DNA of 28,992 bases, taken from a virus. The stretch lies in IMG/VR virus record IMGVR_UViG_3300025705_000014, positions 1 to 28,992 of that record, one strand, 5' to 3'. The position numbers and the translations under genes are program-made. Shown piece by piece: positions 15,777 to 23,300 of the stretch. The notes under the pieces were generated by a model that saw only the letters and a program-made list of their open reading frames with translations, had not been told where the DNA came from and searched no databases. How positions within the stretch are numbered: position 1 is the stretch's first letter; each line of letters starts with the position of its first letter.

Positions 15777-17681
15777 ATGAGTGGATTTGACCAAGGATTT
15801 GATGGTAATGTAAAAGCAGAGTTAGATAGGCGTGGTGATGCGTTAGAATCTCATGGTAAAGCGTGGAATTATGATAAATACGCATACATCACCATAAGGT
15901 CAACAGGTAAATCAGAAACTGTTATACAATCTGTAGAAGGATTTACAATAGGTGATGGTGCATCTCACAATCAAGGACCTCACATTGGATTATACACATC
16001 GGAAGATGGTATTCGTAAATTTAAACCTCTACTAAAATCATGTAAAATAACAAATGAAGGTGGTGGTGATTATACCGATTCATATCTATATAATATAGAA
16101 TTCTCTTTTACAGTATTTACAATGGCTGACTTAAATGCAGCTGAAGCATCTGTTATGAGAGTAGGTGGTGAAATTGAAGTAAATTTCGGTTGGAAAGGAT
16201 ACGCTAGTGGTGTTAATACTGGTACAGTAACTGCTAATGTTTTCAATTATGATTTTAGCATGAATGAAGATGGTTCATTTGATTGTAACGTAAAAGCAAT
16301 GTCAGCAGCAGGATTATGGGGTGGTGATGATTTAAGTGGAACTGCAGAAACCGATGATGGCGGAGAAACGAAAGAAGGAAATTTCTTATATGATTTAGAA
16401 TGTGCGTGTAGAGATGCATTTGGATTAGCTAGTGATGATGGTCCTGATTCTGTTTCCGATTTGGGTGATAACAAACTTATAATAAAGCAGGGTGCTGTAA
16501 AAGGAATGCCAATAAAAGGAACATTTGGAGCAGCTGAATTAATTGTTGAGCCAGGATTCTTTAACGATGAGGAAACTTACTTATTTTTCACTACGTTAGG
16601 TACACTTATTAGATACATAAATAAAATGGGTGATGAAGAGGGTAACAAATATAAAATATCCTCAGATGCAGAACTCAACACATGGCCTGACATTAAAGAA
16701 ATAGGTTCTTCAGACCCGAAAGATTGTTTTTTACCAGGTCCTCAAGGAAGTTATGGAGACCCTTCAGATGGTAGTAACGCTGCAAACTTTGCAAAATGGG
16801 GTACAACATTAAAAGAGAATGCTACTTCTGATGATTCAACAGATTTAGATAAAATAGCGTTATCATTTGATTATTTAACCAAAACATATAAGAGTATGGC
16901 TGATTCATCTAAAAGTGTTGGTGGATTTAAAAGTCCTGTAAAAATAGCAGAATACTTAAAAGCTATATTTGCGAGAATAGATGTTTTAACGGGTGGGTTA
17001 ATCACATTAGCAGCAATACCAATGAAAGCTGGACAACCATTGCAACCTGATAATCAGAAACCACCATTTGATATTAACATAGTAAATAAAAAATTAGTTA
17101 GTGATGGTTCAAAAGGATTAACCACTTATACATTCGAAACATTATCAAAAAGGTCAATAACTAAATCAGTATCATTGAGTAGTGAATTTGATTCAGATTA
17201 CGTTTTGATGGCAACTAAATCCAATATAGAAAAAGGTACATCTAATGGACATTATTTAACCAAAAGTAATGGCGGCCCATTTCCAGATAATCCCGATAGT
17301 GGAAAAGTTGTAGCAGGAAAAAAGACAGGCCTCGTTGATTTAGATGGTTTATTGAAATTACGAAATGAAATTGGAGATAAAGGAGCATCCCCACAAAAAT
17401 TAACAGCATATGGTGATGCGTGTAGGGGTTGGATACAAAGAGAAGCAAAGGGTAATGCGAAGTTACAAAAGGGTAGATATAGTGAGATACAATATACATT
17501 AAATCTAAGTGTTACTATAGATGGTGTTTGGGGAATTAAATTTCTATCACCAATTAAGATAGATAGATTACCAGCTGTCTTTGCAGACCCTAAAGTAATG
17601 TTTAGTGTAACGGCAGTAAATCACTCATTCGATGGACAGGGTGGATGGGATACTTCATTAGAAACTGTAATGAGGATATAA
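15777..17681 (+). CDS. Baseplate hub protein
   Basis: 634 residues. N-terminal beta-rich domain (YITIRSTGKSETVIQSVEGF, IEFSFTVFTMADLN, GGEIEVNFGWKGY) resembles hub proteins of the gp27/VgrG-base type, where a first barrel is followed by 'v.v.fGy'. Middle residues ~180-330 are acidic insertions. The C-terminus, RYSEIQYTLNLSVTIDGVWG, then VMFSVTAVNHSFDGQGGWDT and MRI, is a common hub ending ('f.Vt.V.H..d..GW.T'). It should form the trimer linking spike to tube. No lysozyme motif was found, so the spike must be another protein. Confidence is good for hub, less so for exact T4 equivalence. Confidence 0.7.
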   Translation: MSGFDQGFDGNVKAELDRRGDALESHGKAWNYDKYAYITIRSTGKSETVIQSVEGFTIGDGASHNQGPHIGLYTSEDGIRKFKPLLKSCKITNEGGGDYTDSYLYNIEFSFTVFTMADLNAAEASVMRVGGEIEVNFGWKGYASGVNTGTVTANVFNYDFSMNEDGSFDCNVKAMSAAGLWGGDDLSGTAETDDGGETKEGNFLYDLECACRDAFGLASDDGPDSVSDLGDNKLIIKQGAVKGMPIKGTFGAAELIVEPGFFNDEETYLFFTTLGTLIRYINKMGDEEGNKYKISSDAELNTWPDIKEIGSSDPKDCFLPGPQGSYGDPSDGSNAANFAKWGTTLKENATSDDSTDLDKIALSFDYLTKTYKSMADSSKSVGGFKSPVKIAEYLKAIFARIDVLTGGLITLAAIPMKAGQPLQPDNQKPPFDINIVNKKLVSDGSKGLTTYTFETLSKRSITKSVSLSSEFDSDYVLMATKSNIEKGTSNGHYLTKSNGGPFPDNPDSGKVVAGKKTGLVDLDGLLKLRNEIGDKGASPQKLTAYGDACRGWIQREAKGNAKLQKGRYSEIQYTLNLSVTIDGVWGIKFLSPIKIDRLPAVFADPKVMFSVTAVNHSFDGQGGWDTSLETVMRI

Positions 17682-17683
17682 TT

Positions 17684-18319
17684 ATGGCTAACGAATTCAA
17701 ACGAAAAAGAATATATTATACAAAAGCACAGATAACCACTGGATTAATAACTAAGGGTGAAGAGTGGATGTTTGTAGATACTACAGAGTACATAGGGCAA
17801 TATCACAGATATACTACAGGTGAAGTATTTTCAAAAGCAACATTTGTCGATGGTATATCAAGAGTTCTGATACCATATGTAAATATCAAAGCTATTGGTT
17901 TAGAAAACTCCGATGGTGTAAATTTAGCTAAATCATTTATATATGATAATGTAAAAACTTTAGATATTAAAAAAATGATGTTACCAAACCCAGATATTGA
18001 ACCTGTTACAGATGATGATATGAAGAATGGATTTATGGAACGATACTTTGGATATAGATATGATAATAATTGTATCGAACTTAATAAAAAAAAGTTTAAC
18101 CAAATTGGTTCAGAAGATGGGTTATCTGATGTACTCTATCTAAAGGTAAAACTTAAATGGAAAATTGGTGGACCGGTATATGATAAAAAAGATGAAAGAG
18201 GTAACATATTAGAAGCCGGTGTATATGATACAAACAAACGAACAGTAGCACTATATTCAGAAAAATACCCATTGATAAAATATAAACTAATGGATTATTT
18301 AGAATTCTATCAACCATAA
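17684..18319 (+). CDS. Virion structural protein (baseplate-associated, unknown role)
   Basis: 211 residues from the ATG at 17684. The longer frame from 17645 overlaps the hub C-terminus and has no ribosome site, while GAGG lies 9 bases before 17684 and the hub stop is 2 bases before. The N-terminus has the pattern YYTKAQITTGLITKGEEWMF then TEYIGQYHRYTTGEVFS, similar to a protein seen beside baseplate genes of marine T4-like phages ('EY-G-YH---G---'). The C-terminus is charged and ends KLMDYLEFYQP. It closes the virion block. The function is not known; a baseplate wedge or fibre-attachment part is a guess. Confidence 0.6.
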   Translation: MANEFKRKRIYYTKAQITTGLITKGEEWMFVDTTEYIGQYHRYTTGEVFSKATFVDGISRVLIPYVNIKAIGLENSDGVNLAKSFIYDNVKTLDIKKMMLPNPDIEPVTDDDMKNGFMERYFGYRYDNNCIELNKKKFNQIGSEDGLSDVLYLKVKLKWKIGGPVYDKKDERGNILEAGVYDTNKRTVALYSEKYPLIKYKLMDYLEFYQP

Positions 18320-18323
18320 CCCT

Positions 18324-18401
18324 ATGAATCATAAAAAAGATATCAGTACACTCGTATATATTCTATTAATGGTAACGTTTTTTATCTTTGGTATTTGTTA
18401 A
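18324..18401 (+). CDS. Putative 25-residue single-span membrane peptide
   Basis: ATG 4 bases after the preceding stop opens 25 codons: a short charged head (MNHKKDIS) and then one hydrophobic stretch, TLVYILLMVTFFIFGIC, ending in Cys. The topology is like that of small phage membrane peptides (holin helpers, small inhibitors), but at this size chance is a real possibility. There is no ribosome site, so it would depend on reinitiation after the structural gene. Confidence 0.32.
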   Translation: MNHKKDISTLVYILLMVTFFIFGIC

Positions 18402-18406
18402 TAACT

Positions 18407-18434
18407 TTAACAAAGATTTAACAATTTCTTAACA
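18407..18434 (+). promoter_or_regulatory. Three TTAACA direct repeats at exact 11-bp spacing (candidate operator)
   Basis: TTAACA occurs at 18407, 18418 and 18429, one helical turn apart, ending 6 bases before the TTTGG box at 18441. The layout suits an activator or repressor binding one DNA face, or an upstream A/T element. Confidence 0.42.
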
Positions 18435-18440
18435 TTAAAA

Positions 18441-18470
18441 TTTGGTAAATCCAGTAAAAAGTCGTATATT
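18441..18470 (+). promoter_or_regulatory. Bacteroidetes-type promoter P1
   Basis: TTTGG (18441-18445), a 19-base spacer and TATATT (18465-18470) inside TCGTATATT. It has the shared form of five sites in the window and drives the 88-residue gene. Confidence 0.72.
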
Positions 18471-18483
18471 AGTAGTGTAATAA

Positions 18484-18501
18484 GGGTTGAGAGTTTAACC
18501 C
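18484..18501 (+). other. 5' leader hairpin of the 88-residue gene
   Basis: GGGTTGA pairs with TTTAACCC (seven pairs, one wobble) around a short GAGT loop, about 8 bases after the expected transcription start. It may stabilise the 5' end. Confidence 0.45.
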
Positions 18502-18517
18502 CACTAATAATTAAAAA

Positions 18518-18784
18518 ATGACAAAAATAGAAAAGTTCGAAAAATCAATTGAGGGTGTTAAGTTCACTCCAGCTCAAAAAAAGATTGTTAATCTAATCCT
18601 CAAAGGATGGGAAATCACAGTTGTTAATAAACACCATATGAGTGGTGGACAAATGATGTGGAAAGTTCCAAATTCAGATTACTTAGAGCATGCTGGTAAA
18701 GTTTACAAAGCATTCTTCAACGTTTTCTACCAAATCAAAAAACAAAAAGGAATCGAAGTTCCTACTAACCTATTTTGTAGTTAA
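18518..18784 (+). CDS. Small basic protein of unknown function
   Basis: 88 residues, Lys-rich: FTPAQKKIVNLILKGWEITV, then GGQMMWKVPN, HAGKVYKAFFNVFYQIKKQK and a Cys near the end. The first part could be a helix-turn-helix-like pair of helices (PAQKKIVNLILKG), but I see no firm family. It has its own strong host-type promoter with a phased repeat array upstream and a long structured leader, so it is likely expressed early and regulated. The ATG follows AATTAAAAA with no Shine-Dalgarno match, as is usual in Bacteroidetes. A host-takeover or regulatory role is only inference. Confidence 0.6.
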   Translation: MTKIEKFEKSIEGVKFTPAQKKIVNLILKGWEITVVNKHHMSGGQMMWKVPNSDYLEHAGKVYKAFFNVFYQIKKQKGIEVPTNLFCS

Positions 18785-18787
18785 GAT

Positions 18788-18964
18788 ATGAGTAGTTTAG
18801 ATAATATGTTTGGGGGAAACCCAATAGAAGAAATAAACACAATTTTAGATGAAATGCTAATATTCGCTAAAACGGCGGGTAAGGTTACTGAGTGTGGAGT
18901 TTGCAAAAACACAAAAGTATATTTAGAAAAAGAATGTAAGGTTTGTTTGGATAACTCAAAATAA
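18788..18964 (+). CDS. Small zinc-ribbon protein (58 residues)
   Basis: The ATG lies 3 bases after the preceding stop, and 58 codons end with TAA at 18962-18964. The N-terminal half is acidic and helical (NPIEEINTILDEMLIF). The C-terminal half has two knuckles: C36-x2-C39 (TECGVCKN) and C50-x2-C53 (KECKVCLD), a spacing of 10 between pairs that fits a small zinc ribbon. Its last codons contain the TTTGG box of the DNA polymerase promoter, so gene and promoter overlap. Coupling to a replication gene hints at nucleic-acid binding, but no family was recognised. Confidence 0.62.
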   Translation: MSSLDNMFGGNPIEEINTILDEMLIFAKTAGKVTECGVCKNTKVYLEKECKVCLDNSK

Positions 18965-18975
18965 ATTCGTATATT
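18946..18975 (+). promoter_or_regulatory. Bacteroidetes-type promoter P2 for DNA polymerase
   Basis: TTTGG (18946-18950), 19 bases, TATATT (18970-18975, within TCGTATATTTACAT). The ATG at 18981 is only 5 bases after TATATT, so the transcript would be leaderless or start after this ATG. Confidence 0.72.
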
Positions 18976-18980
18976 TACAT

Positions 18981-20240
18981 ATGGTTAAATTTCTAAGTAG
19001 TGGTAATATCACAATGGATAAGGTCTACATTCACCCTATATGGGAGAGTGAGGCTATACACCCTTGTATAGATGGGTTATCTATGTTATACATATACGAC
19101 ATAACCAACGATACAGAGCTTGTAATCAACTTAAAAAATATAGACAACCATACAACCACATTAGATGAGTTTACCTTTAAATTCAACGAATCTTACGTTT
19201 ACGATAATAAATCATTCTTAAACATTCTTCAGATAGATAACTCAGTTGATGCAGGATTAATAAAATATTTACAATCGAATTCCCAACTCAAATCTTCCCC
19301 AACACCAACACATACGTTCTACCATCGTAGATTCGGTGAGTTCAAAGGAGTTAACAATCTTATTCCAATATCTAAACATATAGAAATGGTAAGAGATGTG
19401 AGAAATGAGTTCCTTCAATATTACGATTTGGGTTGGGATTCGGATTGTGTGAAGAAATTTGAAAATTTCTATATTAAGCCGCTAAACTTAGTGGAACGAA
19501 ATGGGATACATACTACAAATGGGTTAGAGTGGACTCAGTATCATCCATATACAACAACTTCTCGTCCTTCAAACAATTATGGTGGTGTAAACTACGCTGC
19601 ACTTAATAAAGATGATGGTAGTAGGGATAGATTTGTTAGTAGGTTCGATGGGGGTAAATTAGTACAATTCGATTACGATGCTTATCACCCACGTATTATT
19701 GGTAAGATGGTAGGTGAACCAATTCCAATGGATGTGAGTGGACACCAAACCTTAGCAGATATGTATGGGGTTTCTTATGGTGAATCAAAAGGAATAACGT
19801 TTAGACAATTATATGGGGGAGTGCAAGAGGAATATCTACATATTCCTTTGTTCTCAAAAGTTTCACACAAAATAGATAAGATGTGGATGGAATTTAATCG
19901 TAGAGGTTATATAGAAACACCATTAGGTAGAAAACTATCAAAAGAGAACCTAAACGATATGAACGCTAACAAACTATTTAATTATATGTTACAGGCAACT
20001 GAAACAGAGTTAAATATGAAGATTTTAAGTAAAGTAATGGAGTTTTTAGAAGATAAACGCTCAAAAATGGTTTTATATACTTATGATTCATATTTATTAG
20101 ATATGCATTCTGATGAATTTGATAGTTTACAGAATTTAAAGATACTTATAGAGGGGAACGGATTCCCTACAAAGATAGAACTCGGAGATAGTTATTCTAA
20201 AATGAATTCTATCGATATAGAAACAACGGATATAATATGA
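18981..20240 (+). CDS. Family A DNA polymerase, polymerase domain only
   Basis: 419 residues, well short of Pol I (928) and T7 (704). Signs of the family A palm and fingers, in order: TTTSRPSNNYGG (T-G-R-L-S-S motif) near 191, motif A FDYDAYHPRI with D231, motif B K270-G-I-T-F274-R-Q-L-Y278-G-G, GYIETPLGRKL near 309, FNYMLQATETEL near 333, and motif C YTYDSYLLD with D369. Motif C has Ser where Pol I has Glu (HDE), and the Arg four before K270 is Tyr. The first ~150 residues show no 3'-5' exonuclease D-x-E signature. Met12 at 19014 is an alternative start that would leave a 5' leader. The stop overlaps the next ATG. Confidence 0.85.
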   Translation: MVKFLSSGNITMDKVYIHPIWESEAIHPCIDGLSMLYIYDITNDTELVINLKNIDNHTTTLDEFTFKFNESYVYDNKSFLNILQIDNSVDAGLIKYLQSNSQLKSSPTPTHTFYHRRFGEFKGVNNLIPISKHIEMVRDVRNEFLQYYDLGWDSDCVKKFENFYIKPLNLVERNGIHTTNGLEWTQYHPYTTTSRPSNNYGGVNYAALNKDDGSRDRFVSRFDGGKLVQFDYDAYHPRIIGKMVGEPIPMDVSGHQTLADMYGVSYGESKGITFRQLYGGVQEEYLHIPLFSKVSHKIDKMWMEFNRRGYIETPLGRKLSKENLNDMNANKLFNYMLQATETELNMKILSKVMEFLEDKRSKMVLYTYDSYLLDMHSDEFDSLQNLKILIEGNGFPTKIELGDSYSKMNSIDIETTDII

Positions 20241-22561
20241 AAGAATTTCTTAACGAACTAGCTAGGTTATGGTGGGTTGAGGTTGGAACAAACCTTACAG
20301 ACCCGTTATCAGAAGATTCCATAGCAGGTTTACGAAAAATATTAAAAGAAGAATACGATTTCGATTCAGAAGTAATCGAATACATCGTAGAATCTGCAGT
20401 TAAAACTCCTTCTAATTTTCATTTAGGTGGAAATAGAGAATCAGGAATGCAGGTTGGAACAAATGATACAGCAGTATCGGCACATTTACATAGTGATGAA
20501 GATGATGATTTAGATGGTGCTATTGATTACGATGAACCCTTAGAAGAGGAAGAAACTGATGAAAAAGAAGATTCAGAAGATGAAGAACGACCTGATGGTG
20601 GCAATGATAAAGAAAAAGCTACAACAGACATTGAACAAAACGCTCTCACTACTTACGAAAAAGAAAAGTTAAAAGAGATTGATGATAAGTTACTAAAAAC
20701 TAAACTTACCAATCCAACTACAGGAAACAAAAACCAAGTTAGTACATTATTAGGTAAAAAGAAATCAGACCCTGCTGCATATAAGGTAGGTAAAAACTTT
20801 TTAGGTGATAAGGGTGTATCGGATGATGAGATTGAAAAACAATCGGATACATCTATGGATACGCCAAAACCACAATCAGCTGATGAATCATACGAATCGG
20901 CAAAACAGAAAGTAAAAGAACTATATGGTGATGATGGCAAACTACTCCAAAACTCAGAAACTTCAGATGCAGCATTAAATAATGGGTATCAAGAAGGAGC
21001 TGATTGGATAGCACCAGGAAATGCTGGTTCAAACTTTAATGAGAATATGTCTAATGAGGCATCTCTAATCATTGAAAAATATCCTGATATCAATGAATCT
21101 GAATTAGCATCTATTATCTTTGAAAAGAGTAGAAATACTAAATTAGGTAAACAACAAAAATCTACAACGGTTGAATCCCCATCTCAAAAAGATAGAGGTG
21201 AAATACCATCAGATATACCAACATCTGAAAGAGATTTATACAGAGCATCTATTATAGCAGCCCGTTCAGGTGTAACAAAATCAAAAAGAGCAACTGATGG
21301 TACTAAATTAGCACAAGAAAAAGTTGGGTTTGGTAAAGAAACGAAAACATCATCATTTGGTGGTACTACTAAAGATTTAGAAAATCTAAAAAACAAAATC
21401 GATTCAGCTGAAAAGATATATGTTACAGATGCTGGAAAAGTAATAGAAGTACCTAAAGATGTAATGCAAGAATGGGTAGCTGGTTCAGGTGGTGGTGAAA
21501 ACGCATCCGATACGGCAGTTATTACTGAAGATGAAAATGGAAACCTTATCTATGATGGTTGGAGTGATAAAAAAGGATTTAATGATATTCAAGGTAATTC
21601 TACGTTGAATGATGATTACACAAAACAAACCAAAAACATCAATTCATTAGAAAAAAGTGGTAGGGTTAGTAAAGAAGATGCAGCAAAAGCAAAATCCATC
21701 GTAGATACTTCTCAAAAACGAAGTGCCGAAATTGAAAAGAACTATAATAAGGCATCTTTTCAAGAAGGTAAGTTTTTAGGAACTTATAAGGGTGAAGATA
21801 AGGCCAGATTGGTTGATGAACTTAAAAAGCAAGAAGGTGGTTATAAATCAGCTGGTACAAAAAATCACATCGCTGATGCTATGAAAAAATATGGCGTTGA
21901 ATCTCACGAAGAACTATTAGATAAACTTACGGAAGAAGTGGGAAGTGGTAAATCATCAGCAAATAGATTGAAAGTTATTTCTAGGTTAGCGGTGGCTGAA
22001 AAGAAGTTCCAAAAGGATAATGGTAATGAAGTTCCTGATGGGTTAGATACTAATAAGATAATATCTAAAGCTAGAGAAGAAGCATTATCACTTCAAATAG
22101 AAACTTTTGATAAACTAAATGAGATAACGGGAAAAACATCAACTGGTAAAGAGAAGCCATTGGGTGATATTGTAGGTTTCCAAGAAACAATAGATTTCTT
22201 ACACTTAGATAAAATTAAAGAAGCCGATGAGGGTGATTTTAAACAAGTTTTAAAAAGAAATACTCAGTTAGTAATGGCAGGTAAGGATGTTCCACCGGAA
22301 TCAATAAAAAAATGTTTAGGTGTAGATAATCTAAAAGATGCAGAAGATAACTTTAGTGTTGTTACTGATGAAAAAATAATTAAGAATAGAGAAAAAACAG
22401 TTACTACTGGTAAAGTTGTTTACATATATGCAGTTGACCAGAAAGATGGTAGTAGAAAGTTTATTGGTGAAAAAAGATATCGTTCAAAATCAGGTATAAC
22501 GGGTAAAACTTCAAATACAATACAATGGTCGCCTGATATGCAGAAATGTTTTGATAAATAA
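20237..22561 (+). CDS. Large acidic protein of unknown function, coupled to the DNA polymerase
   Basis: 774 residues, start inside an ATGA overlap with the polymerase stop. The N-terminal ~60 residues look folded (FLNELARLWWVEVGTNLTDP, then LRKILKEEYDFDSEVIEYIV, KTPSNFHLGG). Residues ~84-125 are a strongly acidic run (DEDDD, EEEETDEKED). The rest is Lys/Glu/Ser-rich helical and disordered, with GKTSTGKEKPLG near 630 (too loose for a P-loop), and a beta-like C-terminus (KVVYIYAVDQKDGSRKFIGE). No catalytic motif was found. It could be an internal virion protein or a DNA-mimic-like factor; the position favours replication, but I cannot assign a function. Confidence 0.6.
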   Translation: MKEFLNELARLWWVEVGTNLTDPLSEDSIAGLRKILKEEYDFDSEVIEYIVESAVKTPSNFHLGGNRESGMQVGTNDTAVSAHLHSDEDDDLDGAIDYDEPLEEEETDEKEDSEDEERPDGGNDKEKATTDIEQNALTTYEKEKLKEIDDKLLKTKLTNPTTGNKNQVSTLLGKKKSDPAAYKVGKNFLGDKGVSDDEIEKQSDTSMDTPKPQSADESYESAKQKVKELYGDDGKLLQNSETSDAALNNGYQEGADWIAPGNAGSNFNENMSNEASLIIEKYPDINESELASIIFEKSRNTKLGKQQKSTTVESPSQKDRGEIPSDIPTSERDLYRASIIAARSGVTKSKRATDGTKLAQEKVGFGKETKTSSFGGTTKDLENLKNKIDSAEKIYVTDAGKVIEVPKDVMQEWVAGSGGGENASDTAVITEDENGNLIYDGWSDKKGFNDIQGNSTLNDDYTKQTKNINSLEKSGRVSKEDAAKAKSIVDTSQKRSAEIEKNYNKASFQEGKFLGTYKGEDKARLVDELKKQEGGYKSAGTKNHIADAMKKYGVESHEELLDKLTEEVGSGKSSANRLKVISRLAVAEKKFQKDNGNEVPDGLDTNKIISKAREEALSLQIETFDKLNEITGKTSTGKEKPLGDIVGFQETIDFLHLDKIKEADEGDFKQVLKRNTQLVMAGKDVPPESIKKCLGVDNLKDAEDNFSVVTDEKIIKNREKTVTTGKVVYIYAVDQKDGSRKFIGEKRYRSKSGITGKTSNTIQWSPDMQKCFDK

Positions 22562-22573
22562 CGGAGAGAATGA

Positions 22574-22963
22574 GTGAGAACGCAATTATTATGTACGTTT
22601 ACAACAGAATCTTCGTTTGAAGATTTATTAACTAAAATATTCGATGGGCATGAATTATTCAGTAGAAAGATATTCGTACTGAAATTAGAACCATCTAATG
22701 AATTAGTGATTAGTTATAATATTATACCAAATAGGGAAAATAAATTCTTACCTAATAGCATAATGGTACACCGAAAAAAAGAATCCAATACAATTTACAC
22801 AATTAACGCTTTAAACCGATTAATTAAAGAATTGAATGGTGGTACGGAAGATAAATCGTATCAAGTAGAATGGGCAAACTATCGCAACTCAATCATCCTT
22901 ACAGATGGTGATGGTTACAAAACAATGAAAACAAAATTGTTCAGAATAGTTGATGTTAATTAA
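22574..22963 (+). CDS. Conserved-looking small protein, unknown function (GTG start)
   Basis: 129 residues. The GTG at 22574 has GGAGAG about 5 bases upstream; a nearby ATG at 22570 opens only a 16-codon frame. The sequence MRTQLLCTFTTESSFEDLL, IFVLKLEPSNELVISYNI, then 'FLPNSIMVHRKKESNTIYTINALNRLIKELNGG' (in part) and SIILTDGDGYK looks like a compact alpha/beta fold. I believe similar proteins with HRKKESNT and INALN--I-ELNGG occur in marine T4-like phages near replication genes, but this is from memory. It lies between the acidic protein and the gp32 region. Confidence 0.6.
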   Translation: MRTQLLCTFTTESSFEDLLTKIFDGHELFSRKIFVLKLEPSNELVISYNIIPNRENKFLPNSIMVHRKKESNTIYTINALNRLIKELNGGTEDKSYQVEWANYRNSIILTDGDGYKTMKTKLFRIVDVN

Positions 22964-22972
22964 AAAAGTTTA

Positions 22973-22981
22973 ATATTTATA
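22973..22981 (+). promoter_or_regulatory. TATTTATA motif before the cysteine-rich peptide
   Basis: ATATTTATA as at late promoters, but only 4 bases before the ATG and in the replication module. If active, the message would be leaderless or lack this start. Confidence 0.4.
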
Positions 22982-22985
22982 GTAT

Positions 22986-23081
22986 ATGAAAGAATGTACC
23001 TGTAACCAATGTTTATGTGAATCAAAAGAAGAGTGTAGCTCATCTTGTGGTTCAAACAATCAATGTACTTGTTGTAAATAA
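22986..23081 (+). CDS. 31-residue cysteine-rich peptide (metallothionein-like)
   Basis: ATG to TAA, 31 codons with nine Cys at positions 4, 6, 9, 11, 17, 21, 27, 29 and 30: C-x-C-x2-C-x-C, then C-x3-C, then C-x-C-C. There are no aromatic residues and many Ser, Asn, Gln and Lys, as in metallothioneins and other metal-thiolate peptides. Random AT-rich DNA would rarely give nine TGT codons in one short frame. No Shine-Dalgarno match. It could bind Zn or Cu, or be a disulfide peptide. Function is inferred from composition alone. Confidence 0.55.
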   Translation: MKECTCNQCLCESKEECSSSCGSNNQCTCCK

Positions 23082-23092
23082 ACAACAAAACA

Positions 23093-23122
23093 TTTGGTAG
23101 TGTGGAATTTATTTCGTATATT
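23093..23122 (+). promoter_or_regulatory. Bacteroidetes-type promoter P3 for the leader/small RNA
   Basis: TTTGG (23093-23097), 19 bases, TATATT (23117-23122). The nearest solid coding start is more than 200 bases downstream, so the first product is a structured RNA. Confidence 0.72.
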
Positions 23123-23128
23123 AGTAGT

Positions 23129-23270
23129 ATATTTAATGGTTATCTATGATTAGCGTAAAGTTCGCTCTTAGTAAAGTAGATACTCGGTGGTTTTAAATCC
23201 ACTATAAAAAATTAAGACCAAGTCAACGTGTGGGTTTAAATTAACGTTGAAAAATAAAAAGTAAATATAA
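23129..23270 (+). ncRNA. Structured RNA segment: small RNA or long gp32 leader
   Basis: A 142-base stretch between promoters P3 and P4 with three stems: TATCTA/TAGATA (23141-23146 with 23177-23182) enclosing AGCG/CGCT; GTGG/CCAC (23187-23190 with 23199-23202); and TCAACGT/ACGTTGA (23223-23229 with 23244-23250). The loops of the last two both contain TTTAAA, which is self-complementary and could kiss. Only tiny ORFs exist (16 codons from 23146). It does not fold as a tRNA. T4 gene 32 also has a structured leader used for self-repression. The 3' end is unknown, as no T-run follows. Confidence 0.45.
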
Positions 23271-23300
23271 TTAGGAAGTTACAAATAAATTTCGTATATT
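23271..23300 (+). promoter_or_regulatory. Bacteroidetes-type promoter P4 for gp32-uvsX-FEN
   Basis: TTAGG (23271-23275, one base off TTTGG), 19 bases, TATATT (23295-23300). It leaves a leader of about 35 bases that is almost pure A and T before the gp32 start. Confidence 0.68.

Noticed and set aside
17645-17683. Upstream start giving a 224-residue form of the last structural protein
   Set aside because: It lies inside the hub gene and lacks a ribosome site; the ATG at 17684 has GAGG upstream and follows the hub stop by 2 bases.
18352-18361. TCGTATATATT resembling the host-type promoter core
   Set aside because: No TTTGG lies 19 bases upstream and the core has two extra bases; it also falls within the putative membrane peptide frame.
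23146-23196. 16-codon ORF (MISVKFALSKVDTRWF) in the structured RNA
   Set aside because: Too short, no ribosome site, and it overlaps the first stem; RNA structure explains the region better.
23129-23270. Possible tRNA in the leader region (GGTGG-TTTTAAAT-CCACT resembles a T-arm)
   Set aside because: The loop has eight bases without TTC, there is no D-loop GG, and no acceptor stem or anticodon arm closes.
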